From: UMGS172 sp045592985
GTDB taxonomy: Bacteria; Bacillota; Clostridia; Oscillospirales; Acutalibacteraceae
Assembly (NCBI GenBank): GCA_045592985.1
Contig: JAZNVU010000034.1
Location: 1-7,851 of the forward strand
Reading direction: 5' to 3'
DNA length: 7,851 nt
Numbering within the stretch: the stretch's first letter is position 1; each line of letters begins with the position of its first letter. Shown one piece after another: positions 6,940 to 7,851 of this stretch. Made by a program: the position numbers and the translations under genes. The notes under the pieces were generated by a model that saw only the letters and a program-made list of their open reading frames with translations, was not told the DNA's origin and made no database searches.

Positions 6940-7245
6940 TCACCTTGCATCGGGTTTTCTGTATTTCTTATTTTTCTTCTTTTGCGATATTTTCAGTTTT
7001 AATCTCCAATAAATACTATATGTTAGTAATGAAAGTATCGTTAAAGGTAAAAACACAATGCAAAATATAATTATTATCACCCTGAATTTATAACAGTAAT
7101 AACGAATGCTTTTTTCACAAATAACAACATTTTTATATTCTCCGCAACCTTCACATATTTCGGGCTCTTTTGAATACACAAATTTATTTTTATTAAGTTT
7201 TAAACCAAAATGTTTATTTAAACATTTATAACAAAATTCTGCCAT
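6940..7245 (-). CDS. Small zinc-ribbon membrane protein, function unknown
   Basis: The protein has 101 residues in two parts. Residues 1-45 hold two CxxC pairs (Cys5/Cys8 and Cys31/Cys34, the latter as CEGCGEYK), which suggests one bound zinc. The MAEFC...CEGCGE pattern resembles a small uncharacterised protein seen in Clostridia, as I recall it. Residues about 56-80 form a hydrophobic membrane helix (IIIIFCIVFLPLTILSLLTY), followed by a strongly basic tail rich in Lys and Arg, which should stay in the cytoplasm. The start at 7245 has AAGGA 6 bases upstream; a TTG further upstream in frame would add seven residues but has no such site. A perfect-consensus promoter drives it, divergent from the XRE repressor gene, so it is probably a repressed, inducible gene. 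Base composition is more AT-rich than in the hydrolase gene. No function is assigned. Confidence 0.7.
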   Translation of the reverse strand: MAEFCYKCLNKHFGLKLNKNKFVYSKEPEICEGCGEYKNVVICEKSIRYYCYKFRVIIIIFCIVFLPLTILSLLTYSIYWRLKLKISQKKKNKKYRKPDAR

Positions 7246-7270
7246 AAGAGTTCCTTTCACCAACAATTGT

Positions 7271-7301
7271 TTGTATATTGTTAATTATAGGTTCTTATAC
7301 T
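7271..7301 (+). promoter_or_regulatory. Weak promoter candidate for the XRE gene
   Basis: TATACT (7296-7301) is a fair -10 box. The best -35 is TTGTAT (7271-7276) at a long 19-base spacing. It lies inside the opposing strong promoter, so the two would interfere. Confidence 0.3.
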
Positions 7302-7312
7302 TTAATTGTCAA
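7284..7312 (-). promoter_or_regulatory. Perfect-consensus promoter of the zinc-ribbon gene
   Basis: On the minus strand TTGACA and TATAAT are separated by exactly 17 bases. Such a strong promoter next to a repressor gene suggests expression held down until induced. The predicted start is near 7277. Confidence 0.8.
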
Positions 7313-7333
7313 TAACAATTGTGGGTGAAAAGT

Positions 7334-7549
7334 ATGAGAAAAATATTAGCAGAACGATTAAAGCAGTGCCGAAAAGAAAAGGGATTATCACAACAGCGAG
7401 TAGCAATATATTGTGATATTACAGAAACTGCATATCAAAACTACGAATTACAAACACGTGAACCTAAACTTGAAATACTTATTAGAATTGCTGACTTTTA
7501 TGATGTTTCACTTGATTATCTTGTGGGAAGAACAGACAAAAAGAGGTAA
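7334..7549 (+). CDS. XRE-family (Cro/CI-type) helix-turn-helix regulator
   Basis: This 71-residue protein consists of one helix-turn-helix domain and little else. It begins MRKILAERLKQCRKEKGLSQQRVA, continues with the recognition-helix region ITETAYQNYELQTREPKLE, and ends with LIRIADFYDVSLDYLVGRTDKKR, which are classic XRE features (helices 1-5, about residues 3-66). It should bind DNA as a dimer and act as a repressor. ATG 7334 is preceded by GGTGA 5 bases away; an in-frame TTG at 7319 would add five residues and overlaps a candidate operator. It is divergent from the zinc-ribbon membrane gene, with repeated ACAATTGT palindromes between them, so autoregulation and control of that neighbour are the likely roles. 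There is no sensor domain, so the inducing signal is not visible. Such stand-alone regulators are also common in phage or conjugative remnants, but nothing else here supports a prophage. Confidence 0.88.
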   Translation: MRKILAERLKQCRKEKGLSQQRVAIYCDITETAYQNYELQTREPKLEILIRIADFYDVSLDYLVGRTDKKR

Positions 7550-7566
7550 CAAAAAAGCACCGCGTT

Positions 7567-7607
7567 GGGATACACTTCGTAAATAAGTTTCTCCCATTTT
7601 TCTTTTA
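7567..7607 (+). terminator. Probable terminator after the XRE gene
   Basis: GGGA-A-ACTT can pair with AAGT-T-TCCC (nine pairs, two single mismatches, 7-base loop), followed by ATTTTTCTTTT. It starts 17 bases after the stop codon. Confidence 0.55.
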
Positions 7608-7610
7608 TAT

Positions 7611-7644
7611 TAAAAAAATGACACTTTCGGTTTGAAAGTGTCAT
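7611..7644 (-). terminator. Intrinsic terminator facing the hairpin array
   Basis: A perfect 11-pair stem (7618-7628 with 7634-7644) and 5-base loop are followed on the minus strand by seven T residues. It would end transcripts coming leftward through the hairpin array, implying that the array or a gene beyond the right edge is transcribed on the minus strand. Confidence 0.8.
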
Positions 7645-7694
7645 AGTGGGTTACATACTTTAAAATTATACCTATCTCAATGATGAATGTAATG
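7645..7694. other. Linker between terminator and hairpin array
   Basis: This is AT-rich with no coding frame I trust. On the minus strand it holds a lone TATAAT (7665-7670) without a convincing -35 box, and a weak CTCA/TGAG pairing (7676-7696) that may be the first, imperfect unit of the array. Confidence 0.4.
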
Positions 7695-7851
7695 AGTGAT
7701 TTTGTGAGACAGGTCTCACAGTGATATTCTTTAGAATACCTCGCCAAAGGCGAGATATTTCTAAAGAGTGATATTGAAACTTGCAGTTTCAGTGATATTA
7801 TATTCGCCCAAAAAACTCGCAAAGCGAATATAACTTGGGCGTAGCCCAAAT
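7695..7851. repeat. Array of distinct hairpins with conserved AGTGATATT spacer
   Basis: The spacer AGTGATATT occurs at 7720, 7767 and 7791, with a variant AGTGATTTT at 7695; steps are 25, 47 and 24 bases. Between them lie perfect or near-perfect hairpins with unrelated stems: 8 pairs at 7703-7720, 16-17 pairs at 7728-7767 (one mismatch, one bulge), 7 pairs at 7775-7791, and 9 pairs at 7799-7832. TTGGGC/GCCCAA follows at 7835-7849. Different sequences that all keep perfect pairing point to selection on structure rather than simple duplication. No tRNA, CRISPR or known riboswitch pattern fits. The array reaches the right edge and may continue. A 79-codon open frame across it on the minus strand is not credible as protein. 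Confidence 0.75.

Larger units (their letters stand above)
7262..7322. promoter_or_regulatory. Palindromic operator candidates between divergent genes
   Basis: AACAATTGTT (7262-7271) and ACAATTGT (7315-7322) share the same palindromic core, with centres 52 bases apart, close to five helical turns. A third inverted repeat, AATTGT-5-ACAATT (7304-7320), covers the -35 box of the minus-strand promoter. Together they bracket the promoter region, as expected for sites bound by the adjacent XRE repressor. Confidence 0.5.

Noticed and set aside
7610..7849. 79-codon minus-strand frame across the hairpin array
   Set aside because: It runs through every palindrome and into the terminator stem, with no ribosome-binding site and no protein-like pattern.
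7695..7851. CRISPR array
   Set aside because: The repeated element is only nine bases, the intervals are unequal, and the intervening sequences are self-complementary, which is unlike CRISPR spacers.

Overview
The window looks like chromosome of a low-to-mid GC Gram-positive gut-type anaerobe, most likely class Clostridia (Oscillospiraceae/Ruminococcaceae-like). The reasons are RNase Y, separate adjacent secD and secF genes, strong GGAGG ribosome-binding sites, sigma-A-type TTGACA/TATAAT promoters with 17-base spacers, and U-tailed intrinsic terminators. Family placement is by inspection only; no search was run.

Layout from left to right. On the minus strand at the left edge lies the 5' part of rny (RNase Y), read out of the window, with its own promoter at about 609-637. 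Upstream of it, on the same strand, is a compact unit: a near-consensus promoter, a strong ribosome-binding site, a 13-codon ORF (MKKYALHHSVWYG) and a strong terminator. Its segments can pair in alternative ways, as in a transcription attenuator or a small peptide-encoding RNA. Plus-strand genes follow: an aspartate-aminotransferase-type PLP enzyme (1170-2447), then a secD-secF operon (2611-5170) with its own promoter, a structured leader and a strong terminator. Next comes a cytoplasmic family 3 glycoside hydrolase of the NagZ/N-acetylhexosaminidase type (5292-6887), with its own promoter and a terminator that can work in both directions.

The right end (6940-7851) is AT-rich and accessory-like. 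A small zinc-ribbon membrane protein (minus strand) and a 71-residue XRE-type repressor (plus strand) are divergently transcribed from an 88-base intergenic region that holds a perfect-consensus promoter and matching ACAATTGT palindromes, so the repressor probably controls the pair. After the repressor gene there is no credible coding sequence. The DNA becomes an array of small perfect hairpins, each with a different stem, separated by a conserved AGTGATATT spacer, and bounded on the left by a minus-strand terminator; it runs off the right edge.

The core genes are ordinary housekeeping functions (RNA decay, transamination, Sec export, amino-sugar turnover). The unusual parts are the short leader unit upstream of rny, a 61-residue Ser/Thr tract inserted in the extracytoplasmic domain of SecF, the XRE/zinc-ribbon pair, and the hairpin array.
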